A stretch of DNA of 64,000 bases from contig NEEC01000004.1 in assembly GCA_002189035.1 (NCBI GenBank), forward strand, positions 1,302,001 through 1,366,000. The letters are read 5' to 3'. Shown piece after piece: positions 37,494-49,470 of the stretch (the first letter of the stretch is position 1; every line of letters starts with the position of its first letter). The notes under the pieces were generated by a model. It was given only the letters and a program-made list of their open reading frames with translations, was not told where the DNA came from and made no database searches. The translations under genes and the position numbers were made by a program. Source of the DNA: Utricularia gibba. Taxonomy: Eukaryota > Streptophyta > Magnoliopsida > Lamiales > Lentibulariaceae.

Positions 37494-40400
37494 AGCCACG
37501 GACGCCAAGGGGGAATCTTTGTTACGCTAAACTCAACTAGGCGGTTTGTACCCTTATCCATGGATTGATCACCTGGAAAGTGACTAGAATACAACAAAAG
37601 ATTCCAAAAGCAAATTGAAAACACATTTCTTTCTCATTTTTTAAGATATAATAATTTTCAAATTAGAATTACAGTTTTCATTATTCATCTCCACAAGGTG
37701 ACAGAATCTTCCTGCTCGTTTACTACAGCAGCAATGATTGGAACCTCCTTGAGAAATCATACATGCCCTTGCTCTGCTAAACTCACATGTTGGAGGTGGA
37801 AACTCAGTCCAGGGAGCTCCAAAAATCCTACCCAGAACCCTTTTTTTTCTGGATGATCCAACAAAACAGGGCAACAGCATAGCAGACGCACTGGAGACTG
37901 CACACACAAACATTGGTAACTGCTGCTCATTTTCTTCACAAAGAGTTATCCCACCATCCAACATTCATCTCTGCTCTCCTGTTTCCAAGGCTCCTTGGAC
38001 GTCCATCCCAAAATGAGGCAGTTTTACAGTGATTATTTACCGTCTGGTTAATCTATCTGGAGGCTGCGGATGGTGGGGCTGAGGATTTTACTTTCACCTA
38101 TCGTAATGGCATTCAACCAACAGTTTCTGCATGCCCCACCGATGCAGATTCCAAATCTGTAACTTGCACCACTGCCTCTCTTTTTTTACCTGAAGAATCA
38201 AGTTACCTTTACTGAAACTTAATTCCCACCCACATCTTCCCTTCTTCAATGCAGATCTTACAGCATTTTCCTTCACCGAAGCAAGGTTTTATTGGCATCA
38301 GGTCCCCTAATTACTATGCAACCCATGTTTAGAGGTTTCTTCATTAAACTCAGCTGCTCCCTGCCCTGCGTTTCCACTACAACTCACTGAACCAAATATA
38401 TTCAGAACCAGATAGGCCCTCTAGAAAAATGTATGATTTAAGAATAATTATGTGAAATGGGAACATGCTGTTGTTGGGATTCGGTATGGTGTCGCTAGTG
38501 CACTTGGACACTCTCACGAAACAATAAGGAAACAGATTGTATCAAGATTTGCTTCAGGATTTGTTGAAAGGAACTTGCCCATATGTAAGGTGCCAAAAAT
38601 AATCAAGAAGTAGTCTACAAAGAGCACAAAAGTGGTCCAAGAAATGAGCTTGAGATAGCAACCCACATCAACCTAACAAAGTGATAACACAATGAAGGTT
38701 GATTCCTTTCTCCCAACATCAGAAAAAAGAAAAAGGTGCACTGAGAAACAACAACAATAACAGCAAATTATTGGCAGACTATGGGTAACAAAAACATCTA
38801 AGGCTTAAAATATTAGCTTTTTCACTTGCAAATCACAGCAACAGCAGCAAGCAGTTACGTTTATGCAACAGCAGGAACATTTGTCTGAACTCAGATCTAA
38901 GGTACCATTTTTATTACTAAACAAGGTTCATATAACAGGTGAGACAGTGTTGCTGCAATCAAATAATGCGAGAAACAGATACAGAATTTTGATTGGAGAA
39001 TTGCTGGAGCCGTACAGCCTGCATTAATGAAGGGTGTTTGGGTAATTCTACAACCAAAGAACATCCAAGTAATAATTTAGTTCAGCACAGTGAAATGGGG
39101 TGAGGAGAAATAAAATTCATCATGTGCTTCTGTCAGTTTGAATTCAATGTTGTGGCAGGGAAGATGGACATTGCAATTTAATGGCCAGACCATTTTCTTG
39201 CTACATTGCGCTTATTAAGTATTTGTCTGAAGCTACACCTAAAGATAAACCTACCACGTCTTAGTGCTATTTACTGGTTGGCTCTCAAGCCAACCGTTTT
39301 CACCCACAGACTACCTCCCTTAACTTATGGCCATTATCACCTTGCTTCGTGTGTTGTGGTACTTGGCAACCGAGTTATCCTGTTTGAAAACTGCCGGGGA
39401 CAGCAATCTTCATTCTTCTTAATGCTCATTAAAAATCCACACTTATGTTCAGTTATCATCCTCTAAGTGTTACTCTATTTGCTATGTAATTCAAATACAA
39501 CATTAATAGGTCAAAGGAATGTCTGGCAGAAGATGTACTGGCCTAAGCAATTATCACACTTTGAGCTTGCTCTTAAATTGTAATCTCCAATTACATGTAA
39601 ACTGCACGGTGTCCAAACACAGTACATGAAATAATACGACTCTTTTATAATATACTATACTATAATGGACCATAATGGCAACCATAAACTCGACTATCTA
39701 CCATCTCAGGCTCATAAAGGTGTCCCAACTCTTAATCATAACATGATAAATTATGCGTGGGCCAAAATTCAGACATCATTTATGTACAACATTCAAAACA
39801 CACTAAATGAGTGATGAAATTAGGAGAAGATTTCATTCTCAAATTCAAAAGAGGATAATTGTGTGTTTTTAGTAATTAAAGTAAGTTTTCCCATGCATAT
39901 ATATGTGGATTTAACTCTAAGCACCTTATGCAATTATACTCTATGTAGATTATGAAATAAAAGGAATCGTGAATGAGTAAATTAAAAACAACTTCTAGAA
40001 GCATCCGAAAACTACCTCGGTCTCTCTAGCTGACGCTCTACTGACAGGCCAACAACACGATCCTTGCCAAGATTAGACCGAAGCAGGTGCATGACCACAT
40101 TGGAGCTGCGGAGCAAACACAACAAGAATACGTGTATGTAAAAGCATATATTTCTTTCTCAGTGTTCATGCGCCACAACATGCCCTGCTCTTTCTCATTT
40201 CATTCTAAACATTCCTGTAGTACACCACCCAAAGAGTCTAAGATTCACATAGAAGTTAACATTCGTGGCGAAAATCGAAAACTGAAGAAGCTGCAAGCAA
40301 AGTGATTGTAATATTGATCTACTGCTGCATAGTCCATCATTGAAATGAATATATGCATATTAAAAAGGACGTACTAGGTGGTGCAGTGGGTGAGGAATTG

Positions 40401-40996
40401 AATGCCATCCATAATATGGAGTTAGGAAAGGTTCCAGTGTGCGGGGATGGTTGAAGGGGAGGGGAGGGTAGTATGTAGGAACCCAGCTGACACCTGCAAG
40501 TTGAGCTGTCATCTGCAGAAAGCAGCAAAAAATATTAAAAATAGAAGAGAAGCAAAAACGCTGAACACAAAATACAAAGGGCGTGAATGCATTCATAGCT
40601 TCTCCAACCGTGCTCATTAAATTCTCCATAAATGCAAACGTCCCTCTCGTGTTTTGTGTACAATTACCAACACAGAAGACAGGATGCTTTGCTTGCTAAT
40701 TTGTAATTTAAATCTTGACGCTCAAGTTCAAGGTGGCTCCACTGCCTAAGGCGTTCACTCCCTCCGAAATCTAAATTATTCAAAAGAAAAATGAAGAGGC
40801 GGCTGGAGTTCGTTTAAAGCGCATATAAAAAGTGCATGCTTCAGAGCTAGGGGAGTATAATATAAAATTCAAGGAAACGTTGAGTACCCCAACCAGTGAA
40901 AGCCACATCAAGAAGCCTAACGAGATACCTTGTGGCTGGAGAGGCTCTGGAGGTTTGAGACACTGTGTGCATTTTTCCCACATTCCCTCCCCAATC
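37494..40996. other. 3.5-kb region without a recognised gene; scattered coding-like fragments
   Basis: Base composition is milder than in the AT-rich spacers. Plus strand: 38437-38613 is a 58-codon open frame without ATG, containing YVKWEHAVVGIRYGVASALG and ending VPKIIKK; 38064-38216 reads EAADGGAEDFTFTYRNGIQP and stops; 38847-38909 is a Gln-rich stretch (QQQQAVTFMQQQEH) flanked by AG and GT. Minus strand: 40629-40379 opens MENLMSTVGEAMNAF and, after a possible intron, TAQLAGVSWVPTYYPP; 40105-40013 (flanked by AG and GT) reads SNVVMHLLRSNLGKDRV. I cannot join these into a gene or name a family. Confidence 0.3.
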
Positions 40997-43403
40997 ATGG
41001 CTGTCGTTGGTGGTGGTGAACCTGGAATCTCGCTGCTCATCGTGGGCTGTGTATGGATCACCACTATGCTCACCCTCTGTCAAGGTTCTTACTCTTTCCG
41101 CTCCTTCTTTCTTTCAGTTTCTTCTTCACACAGGTGGTGGGTGCGATAAATCTCAAGCAAAGCTTCAAGATTTTTTTTTAAAAAAATTGAACTCGTTTTT
41201 TGGCTGCTCATCAAGGGATATTCATTCTGTTCTTCACCAGCATGACAACCAAAATGCTGTGTTTACAGGTATCCAGTACGATCACCCGGCTCAATACCGC
41301 TACCCTTTCATCAAACCTGCAAGCACATTCTCAACTGCGCCATCCGCCTCCGATTCCCACTCCCCAGCTCCCACAGCATACGATTACATAATAATCGGCG
41401 GCGGAACGGCCGGATGCCCTCTCGCGGCCACTCTGTCCCGACACTACACCGTTTTGCTCCTGGAGAGAGGAGGCACCCCGTTCGCCAACTGGAATGTCTC
41501 CTTCATGGCGAATTTCCACCTCACTCTCGCCGATACTTCCGCCACGTCGGCGTCCCAAATGTTCATCTCCACCGATGGGGTTTTCAACTCTAGGGCTCGA
41601 ATTTTGGGCGGAGGTACCTGCATCAATGCCGGATTTTACACCCGGGCAAGCGCCAGGTGCAACATTCTCACCCTTCAAACTTAACATGTGCTATTTCGAA
41701 ACCCCGGCAATGCTGTTTGTGTTTTTTTTCAACGGCAAGATTGGGCAGTGCTGTTAGTTGAGTTCTTCCGCGTTTCTGTCTTTTGATGGGGTTTGTAGCT
41801 AAGTGAGAAATTGTGGTGTCATGTGTAGTTATATCGAGAATGTGGGATGGGATTCCAAGCTTGTGAACGAATCATTCCAATGGGTTGAGAAGCAGATTGT
41901 GAGACTTCCGGAGCTGGCTCCATGGCAGAAAGTGCTGAGAGATAGCTTAATAGATGCAGGGGTTTCTCCCTTCAATGGCTTCACTTATGATCATATATAC
42001 GGAACCAAAGTCGGGGGAACAATCTTCGACCGATTCGGGCGACGTCACACGGCTGCTGAGCTTCTCGAGTCCTCTGATCCGCAGAACCTGCAAGTCCTGG
42101 TTCATGCTACGGTTCAGAAAATAGAGTTCGACACCATCGGTATGGTACCGTGTTGTGTCGTCTGAATGGTGACTGCGTGGATGATGCTGGGAAATGATGC
42201 TTCTTGGTTCTTGTTGCAGGAGGGAAGCCTAGAGCTAAAGGGGTTGTTTTCAGAGACGAAAGGGGAGTGATCCACAGAGCAACTCTTTCCGATCGGCCGG
42301 AGAGCGAAATCGTCGTGTCGGCTGGTGCAATAGGGACTCCCCATCTGCTTCTTCTCAGTGGGATCGGCCCTAGAGAAGAGCTCAAGAAGTTCAACATTCC
42401 AGTTGTTCTTGAAAACGAGTTTGTTGGGAAGGAAATGGCTGATAACCCTCTGAACACCATCTTTGTTCCAAGCAAAACACCTGTTGAGCAGTCCCTTATA
42501 CAAACTGTGGGGATCACCAAACAGGGAGTGTACATCGAATCGAGCAGCGGATACGGCCAATCCAAGGACAGCATTCGTTGCAACCATGGGATCGCTTCAG
42601 CTGAGGTCAGCAACATTCATATTTTCATGCTTCTACTTTTACAGTTCTTCAAATCTTGTTCTCAATTTGGGGTTATGTTTATGCAGATTGGCCAGATTTC
42701 AACAGTTCCTCCTAGACTCAGGACTGAAGCTATGATCCATGAATTCAAACAGAGAAAGAGAAACCTTCCATACGAAGCCTTTCAAGGAGGTTTCATCTTA
42801 GAGAAGATAGCCTCCCCTCTTTCCAAAGGTGGAATCCGCCTAAAAAACACAAATATTGATGACAATCCCGTGGTAACCTTCAACTACTTCAGCCACCCAG
42901 CTGATCTTGCACGTTGTGTGGAAGGAATACGTGTGGTGGAGAAGGTGCTGACAACCAAGCACTTCTCCAAATACAGGGACTGTGAAACGGAATCAGTGCA
43001 GAGGCTGCTAAACATGAGTGTGCAGGCTAACATCAATCTCATACCAAAGCACACCAATGACACCAAGTCCCTGGAGCAGTTCTGCAGAGACACTGTGCTA
43101 ACCATTTGGCATTACCACGGAGGCTGCCATATTGGGCAGGTGGTCAACTCAGAGTACAAGGTTCTCGGAGTCGAGAGGCTCCGCATCGTCGACGGCTCCG
43201 TCTTCCGTGAATCTCCGGGCACGAATCCACAGGCCACAGTCATGATGATGGGGAGGTAAGATGACTCCTCAAAATCCAATCTTTTTTTTCCCAAAAATGC
43301 AGCTGCTAGTGAAGAAATCAATCCATGACCACAATCTTTTGAAAACAGGTACATGGGAGTGAAGATTTTAAGGGAGAGATTAGGAAGCGCAGCAGGAGCT
43401 TGA
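40997..43403 (+). CDS. HOTHEAD-like GMC oxidoreductase (FAD)
   Basis: Secreted FAD-dependent GMC oxidoreductase; HOTHEAD relatives act in long-chain fatty acid omega-oxidation for cutin and in organ separation. Exons 40997-41084, 41269-41656, 41829-42139, 42220-42605, 42687-43255 and 43349-43403 give 598 residues. Residues about 8-29 form a signal peptide (GEPGISLLIVGCVWITTMLT). The FAD-binding motif DYIIIGGGTAGCPLAATLS follows near residue 60, then LLLERGG and the GMC signature region ILGGGTCINAGFY. The C-terminal catalytic block reads WHYHGGCHIGQVV, then GVERLRIVDGSVFRESPGTN and PQATVMMMGRYMG. Splicing GCCAG to TTATATCGAG gives the expected join RASASYIENVGWD. Length and motifs are normal. 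Confidence 0.94.
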
Positions 43404-43845
43404 GCCGCAAGCAATAGAAGTTCAGTTTATGGATCTTTTAGTAGGACAATTTGTAGCCATTCATCATCTTCCTTGTAACGGTTATCTTTGCCCGCAAGCA
43501 TGACAACTGCTGATCGTGGTAATCGTGCAATAAACTTTTGTATGTTTTTGTAGAACCGAGTCTATTTGTTCTACCTAGGTGTGAACCGGATAGGGGTTTG
43601 GGCCGGTTCCCTCCGGTCTGCACTTCAATAACCAATTCATACAATGCCTCAAGTCACTTTTATACAAAATGGCGTGAACCAAAGAAGAAAGCATATATTA
43701 TACGAATATTATTTAAGAAACTAATCACAAATGAATAAATTTGATAAAATCACAATTAAATAATTTAAATCGTCTTATAGGAAAATGCATAATATATATA
43801 AATAGAACCTCAATCTGGTTCTTTTCGGGGAATAAATGATCCCAC
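43404..43845. other. Convergent 3' flanks
   Basis: 3' UTRs of the HOTHEAD-like gene (+) and the NHL gene (-). 43680-43810 is AT-rich. No gene seen. Confidence 0.5.
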
Positions 43846-44633
43846 TTATGTTGTCCACCGTAGGATCTTCACACGTGGATCCAGCTTGCACTTGCTGTTT
43901 CCGGTGGTAGCAGACGACGCCGTATTGCTCGAAGGGACGGGGATTTTGATACCCTCGCAGACGATCCTGATTCCGAGCTTCCCCGTCCCTAGTTTTCCGA
44001 TCTTCGCTTTGATTTTTGTGTCCATCTGAATCTTGATCGGCAGTTTCCCCCTCCGCAAGGTTGATTTCAGAGCGGTTACATCGCCGTCCTCAAGGTATGT
44101 GTTCTTGGGGGCCGCAATAATCGCTCTCAGGTTGGTGACATTTTTGGTGCCCTGGGTAAGGCTTGGGAAAGATCCGTTGCCGACAGCGACAGATCCGGCG
44201 AGTAATTGAACTGTAAATTGGTCGTAAATGAAGGAGATAATGGAATTAGGATTGCGAGCGGCGACGGAGATATTGAAATTGGAGGTCAGGGAGGTGTCGG
44301 TGAGGTTGAATTTGGAGAGATTCAAAGATGTAACGGAGAAGGAAGGGCGGTGAGGATGGTAGATGAGATAAAACACGCCGCCTGCAATCGCTGCCACGAC
44401 GGCGATGAGGAGAACCAGCCCGTCGTCCAGAGGCAGCACCTGCACCAACAGCCTCGTCGGTGGCTCCGCCTCAAGGGAGGCTGTGGGCGGTAACTCGTCC
44501 GCGTAGCGTTGTAGGCCTGGGCCTTGTTCTGCGGAAGCTTGCGATTTGCATCCCTTACTCCTCCTCCTCCTCCTCCCGCGGCAGCGGCGGTGGGTGGTGG
44601 CGGCTTCGCGGATGGATGGACTTTGTCTGTCAT
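43846..44633 (-). pseudogene. NHL/HIN1-like (LEA2) membrane protein with a single frameshift
   Basis: NDR1/HIN1-like proteins are plasma-membrane anchored and linked to defence and ABA responses. The ATG at 44631-44633 opens MTDKVHPSAKPPPPT, then NKAQAYNATRTSYRPQPP and the Cys-rich CWCRCCLWTTG, all typical of the N-terminus. At about 44419-44422 the frame must shift by one base: the continuation LVLLIAVVAAIAGGVFYLIY, HPHRPSFSVTSLNLSKFNL and the LEA2 domain run in the next frame to the stop at 43846, ending VKILRWTT. The downstream frame has no ATG of its own. Everything else is intact and about 262 residues would result, so this is either a recent lesion or a one-base assembly error beside a GGG run. 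Confidence 0.85.
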
Positions 44634-45010
44634 CTTTCCTGCAGGAGCTCAGATCCCGGAATTGCACCTCCGGATTTCTCTATCTCCTCCCCAGTTAGTG
44701 GATCTCTCCGCGTAGAAGGCCTAGTGACAGGTGTACTTATGCAGAGAAGGAGACAATGCTCGTGACTTTGAGCAAAGCATCATTTATTGAGGATGGCCTC
44801 AAAAGAAAAAGAAACAAAAAAAACCTACTGCGCCATGAACCCAAGCACGTTGCCAACTGAGACCCTGCTTGATCCACACTGACAAACCGTGTGAACGAAG
44901 AAGAAAGCAGTCGGACAAACAACAGCTGAGCACATGACCTGGAAAATGAATACATTTTCTGCAAATTGATTCCTTTTCATTCTTTTTCCTTCCCTAGATA
45001 TTAGGCCTAT
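44634..45010. other. Spacer between NHL gene and LBD pseudogene
   Basis: About 375 bp: NHL leader (GGAGGA repeats near 44560 belong to its coding start), then sequence with no protein-like ORF. Confidence 0.4.
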
Positions 45011-45925
45011 CGTGGCACGAAAATGATTGGAATTCCACTGTAATTCTCAAAATGGATGAACATGGCTGCTGCTTTCAGATCTTCATGATCTTTGACATAA
45101 CCGAAACAAGCATCATCTTCTTCGTTGAACCTATCTTCTCCTCCGGACTGTGGTTGAAAATCAAGTTTATCAGGGTTCACGGCGTTTTCCCTTCTGCTGG
45201 TAAATGTAAAACGAGATCAGTATATGGTGGTTTTGGATACGCGGTTGGAACATCTGATACCTGGAGATGAGATTTCCATTGGAATTGAATTTGAGGGAAA
45301 CGTCTTGGTCGTCGGTTTCTCCGTCCCAATCCAGTTGATCCAGAATCGGCGAGATGAAATCGGCGTCACTGCAGTACTCCACTCTGCGGATCATGTTGAT
45401 AAGGAAAGGAAGAAGATACGGATTCCGAATTCGTTTGCATACTTTCCTGAGGCAAACATCCGCACGAGTTCACATCTTCCACGGCCGGGGTAACAATCTC
45501 CGGTTTCCAGAGGCCGGAAAAGCGCGAGGTGATGGAGGGCAATTTCGTGCTCTGCTTCCGCGATCGAGATTCTGTTTTCCAGTTCACGAGTAATCCGGTA
45601 ACATCCTCCGACTGGATCGGCGGAATAATCGTGCGCATCGCCTGGTCCTTCGATGCCGGATCGAGGATCCGGACGATTTTCGCAATGTTGCTAACGCCGA
45701 ATAGACGGTGGGCGTTGAGGAATTGACAGTGGCTCACCTGTGGGAAATAAGGCGCGAGAATGCAATCAGAGGCGCACTTCCGGCGTTGTTACTTACACGC
45801 GGCCCACGCTTGTGTGGTGGATCCATAGCTGCCTGAGGGCTGTGATATGGCGGCGATTGTGGCCAGCTTAGAGTCCCGGCGGATGTAATGTTGCCATTGG
45901 GCTGAAGAATTGATTGCTGGTTCAT
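45010..45925 (-). pseudogene. LOB-domain (LBD) transcription factor pseudogene
   Basis: Remains of a class I LBD gene. The ATG at 45923-45925 opens MNQQSILQPNGN and runs to MDPPHKRG. The zinc finger CxxC..QRRKC lies in another frame (AWAACK, then TAA at 45789-45791, then QRRKCASDCILAPYFPQ), so a one-base shift near 45806-45811 and a nonsense codon both break it. The next block CQFLNAHRLFGVSNIAKIV, LDPASKDQAMRTII is in frame, but at about 45621-45626 a deletion shifts the frame, and the conserved ADPVGGCYRITRELENRISI and EAEHEIALHHLALFRP continue in another one. The acidic tail (NPDKLDFQPQSGGEDRFNEE) is in yet another frame. The LBD22-like family is my best guess. Confidence 0.82.
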
Positions 45926-46371
45926 AGTTCTGGTGTAATAATATAATTAATATCTTAATATTATTATAATATCGTATTTACTGGCCCGGCAGGAATGCGA
46001 AAGCGGCAAACTTTTTAAGTTCTATAGTTGAATTAAATATAGTTGAATTAAGGCTTCCTTCGTGGTGTCTCTTTCACTAAAAATGGCTAATCATGGAAAG
46101 CTTAAGAGATATTTTAGGATACGTGGAAAACTCAAATTTCCAAATTTGGATTTGGACCATCGCAGTGTTATCGCAGTGCATGTAATCAATAGTTATAATT
46201 AGGATTAAATTAGTTGCATCAATTCAATTTTATTTATTACAAATTGAATAATTGTAATGATTATCCTGTAATCATTATAAAAAATAATTTTGTAATTTAC
46301 AAATGTTCAATAAAATATTTTAATTTTTATAATTGAGTTTTACCATTTTTATTTTAAAACATTATGAGCAA
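45926..46371. other. AT-rich spacer
   Basis: About 445 bp, mostly AT-rich, between the LBD pseudogene start and the MYB stop. A short direct repeat TATAGTTGAATTAA occurs at 46022 and 46037. No gene. Confidence 0.5.
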
Positions 46372-47462
46372 TTACATCTGCCAATCGGAAGGTGGTGGAA
46401 ACTCCGGAACCAACGAGTTTCCGGTCGCCGGAGCCCCTGTCTGCGCGAAATTCGCCATCAAAGCCGTGATGTTGTCTATGTGGTAGGGGTGCATCTCCTC
46501 ACAGCCAGACAAATACCCTCCTGTGTATTCACTCCGGAAGCAACGAGTGAATGACGACGATTCTTCGCGGTTGAGCTCCGGTAGCAGTGCCTCAAGGATC
46601 TCCTTGTCGAGATCATAACTCCGATGATCCTCAAACGGGAATATGGCGCCTTCATCTTTCTCCCCCGATTGATCCGACGGTGAAGCCCATGGCCCGAAGT
46701 CGCAATGAGTTAATTCCTTCGAAACGGTGACCAGAGATGGAGATGATTCGAGAGCATTCACCATGGAACCCAATGACGAGTCCGTGGGATCATACAGAGG
46801 AGCCGTCGCTGATTCAGGTGGCATGAAAAGTTGGTCGACATGAGGATTTGGGAGCATCGTGCTGCTGCTGCTGCTGCTCTCGCTACAAATGGACGGATCT
46901 TGATGCGACCTGGCTGCAAAGTACAGATCCGAGGGTCGAAAATGTCTAGCGTGAGCTAACAGCTTCTTCTTTATGCTTGAGTTCCAAAAGTTCTTCACTT
47001 CGTTATCCGTCCTCCCAGGCAGATACTTCGCCATCTGCGACCATCTACCAAACAAAAGGGATTGAATTTATCGCCCTATACATGAAATCACACTAAAAAA
47101 TCCGACTACCTTCAGTTTGGACGCACCTGTTGCCGAGAATTCTGTGAAGCTCGATGATCAGAGCAGCTTCCTGAGGAGTAAAGTTGCCCCTCTTCACATC
47201 AGGTCTCAGATAATTTATCCATCTCAGTCTACAGCTCTTCCCGCATCTCTGCAACCCTGAGCGCGCAGCACAATTCAATGACTCACAAGCCGCGATTAAC
47301 AAGCTTAATCCCAAGTAAATGAATACCAGCAAGTCTGGGAACGGAGCTCCAGCATCCGTGGCCGTGAGCCGTGACATAGTCGATGAGCTTCTGGTCCTCC
47401 TCCGGCGACCACAGGCCACGGTTTACCTTCTGCCGGTCGCAGCACGTGTGGTGCGACGCCAT
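46372..47462 (-). CDS. R2R3-MYB transcription factor (MYB26/MYB67-like)
   Basis: DNA-binding regulator. Exons 47327-47462, 47127-47256 and 46372-47044 give 312 residues, with the two introns at the standard R2R3 positions. R2 begins [19 protein letters not shown] and continues [20 protein letters not shown] and [21 protein letters not shown]3 follows: [39 protein letters not shown]. The phrase [15 protein letters not shown], instead of the common FWNTRIKKK, and the start [11 protein letters not shown] point to the MYB26/MYB67 or secondary-wall-related group. The C-terminus contains a Ser run ([11 protein letters not shown]), an acidic segment, and ends [14 protein letters not shown]26 promotes anther endothecium wall thickening; orthology is not proven. 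Confidence 0.92.
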
Positions 47463-47888
47463 GAGCCTGAACGGATGCCAGAGGACGAGGAGAAGAGCTT
47501 TATAGGGATGAAAGGAGAGGAAGGGTGTGGGCGTGTCCACGAGTCGTTCATGCAAGTGGGGACACCGTCAGCAGAGGAGGCTTTTTGTGTTGAGAGGGGA
47601 GGGGAGGCTCGCCTGAGTAGGCACTCGTCTGTCAAGGACGCGCACCAATCAAAATGTGTGTAATGTAATCGTCGTTGTGTGTAAATCCAAGTGGGGATGC
47701 AGCTGTCATGGCCTTTGGAGTATGTCTCTTCCTGGAATAAAATAAAAAAAGCCTTGAATTTTGGCGGGAAATGGGGATTATTATATGACATTAGTTTTAT
47801 TATATATATATATTTTTACAATATATTTATTTTTTAAAATTCTGTCGGTGGGTTCGTTACTACTTTTCGAGAGAGCAAAAGATAGGCG
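47463..47888. other. MYB promoter and AT-rich gap
   Basis: 47463-47760 is GC-balanced upstream sequence; reverse-strand ORFs here lack family similarity. A (TA)n stretch lies at 47801-47812. No other gene seen. Confidence 0.4.
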
Positions 47889-47912
47889 CGCTAGAGGAAG
47901 GGCTTGAACCTT

Positions 47913-47945
<33 letters not shown>

Positions 47946-47962
47946 AACTGAGCTACTCCAGC
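47889..47962 (-). tRNA. trnN-GUU: tRNA-Asn (GUU)
   Basis: A 74-nt cloverleaf on the reverse strand. The acceptor arm GCTGGAG pairs with CTCTAGC, with G as discriminator. The A box reads TAGCTCAGTTGGTTAGAG, the anticodon loop CTGTTAA carries GTT, and the T arm has GGTTCAAGCC. No intron and no encoded CCA, as usual for nuclear genes. A TTTT terminator for polymerase III follows about 10 nt downstream (AAAA at 47877-47880 on the plus strand). Confidence 0.96.
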
Positions 47963-48945
47963 TGTTTGTGATGTATTCCAAATACATTATGTAACTCATA
48001 TTTTTATGGTTTCAATTGAAAATATTTTAGAAACCTATAAAATACTTTTTATTTCTAAGGAAATTAAATTAGTACAAAAATAAAAAAAAATCAATGAAAA
48101 TTAATACTAAAATTAAGTAAAATTAACCAAAGAAAATAATGCTTTTAGCGACAAACATTAATTTCCAAGTTTATTTTAAGAACCTCCCAGCACACTAAGA
48201 ATAACATAACTAGCTTATTGATCTCATAGAAATAGAGATTAACGTTGTGGCTACAATGCAGATGTAGCCCTGTGAAAAGAAAGCGCAGCAGCGTAATAAA
48301 TACTAGTTGTAGTTGGAGTGCTGCTTTGAAAGATCATCAGGGAAGTGACGTAAGATGCTAAAAGCACCGGATTTGGGAAGCATGAGAAGGAAGATTATGA
48401 TTTTATTGGGTGGCTCAGAAGAAGCTGCGGGATCATGGGGTCATCCCAAGTTCCATTCCACGTGTGCAGTGGAACTCCGATGGAATCTAATGGGTGTATT
48501 TGATCGCGGTTGCAAGGAAGGTGATGGGGTGATGCCGCTGTGGTGTGTTGTGGGGTTCTGAGTCAAAGAAAAGGATGAAAATGATGGTGGTGGTCTTCTC
48601 CTCCGGCAGGTTCTTTATTTGGGTTTCTGAGTGAAAAGCAAGCATCAGGCACTGCAGTCTATGCTCCAGACCAGTCCAATAAATACCCTTTCTTCGTCTG
48701 CCTGCCTCCCCGCTCACACATCTTAAACGCGCTGTAGTGGTGGCTGGCTATTTGGGAGAACACAGCGCAAAACACACAGAAAACCCCTTAGTCAAACCCC
48801 AGGTTCTTTCTCAGTTAACTCGTCTCGGAATCTGCTCTCATTCATTTACTTACAGCAACGCAACGCGATACCGGAGCTTCTTCCCTAGCTTTATCTTTTT
48901 TTGGTAAAAACAAGAAAACTCACTCTCTCCCCTTTCGCCTTCATC
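47963..48945. other. Spacer and EPFL upstream region
   Basis: 47963-48200 is AT-rich. 48300-48945 is GC-balanced, with a 68-codon ATG-led plus-strand ORF at 48355-48561 (MLKAPDLGSMRRK...) of no known family; the rest looks like promoter and leader of the EPFL gene. Confidence 0.4.
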
Positions 48946-49470
48946 ATGAGATTCTCCTGGTTTCTTTTTGTCTTGTTTATCGGCTTCTACTTAATGCTGC
49001 TTCTTGGTGTCCCTGCGGCCTCCACCAGGCAGACGCCTCCGCTTGTCTCTCGAACCAGAAACGGTGTTACCCAGGAAGGTATGCGGTGCCGCGTCATTCA
49101 TCTTTCTTTCTTCTCCTCGCAGCTGTCTGATATCTCCTTTTTGGCGGATCGTGTATTGTTTGTTGCAGCGGAAGTGCGCCACTCTCCGAAAACACCCCAC
49201 GCAACCCAGTTCTCAACCAAGGTACTCCTCTGACCTGCTGCTCTTGTTTAAAATCTAGGCTGAAATCGAAATTGGTGATGTTGGTGGTTCAAGGCGGAGA
49301 AGAAAATGGGTTCCAGGCCGCCGAGATGCGAGCACAAGTGCTACGAGTGCCAGCCCTGCGAGGCCGTACAAGTTCCGACCAAGACCAACGGCGGGTTGCA
49401 TTTGGAGTACACCAATTACGAGCCCGAGGGTTGGAAATGCAAATGCGGCCCAACTTTTTACACCCCTTGA
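48946..49470 (+). CDS. EPFL: EPIDERMAL PATTERNING FACTOR-like (EPFL) secreted peptide
   Basis: Cys-rich secreted ligand for ERECTA-family receptor kinases, controlling stomatal or organ patterning. Exons 48946-49078, 49169-49221 and 49294-49470 give a 120-residue precursor. Residues 1-26 are a strong signal peptide (MRFSWFLFVLFIGFYLMLLL...). The mature C-terminal domain starts AEKKMGSRPPRCEHKCYECQ, then CEAVQVPTK, and ends NYEPEGWKCKCGPTFYTP, with the six conserved Cys. The loop between Cys clusters is short. The GSRPPRCE start and the GWKCKCGPTFY end point to the EPFL1/2/3 type rather than stomatal EPF1/2. The third acceptor (GGTTCAAG before GCGGAG) is weak in pyrimidines; it was chosen because the better-looking TCTAG at 49259 leads to a stop in frame. 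Confidence 0.9.

Noticed and set aside
45735-45793. A functional intron rescuing the LBD gene
   Set aside because: 59 nt is too short for a normal plant intron, and it would remove the zinc finger; the segment itself still encodes finger residues.
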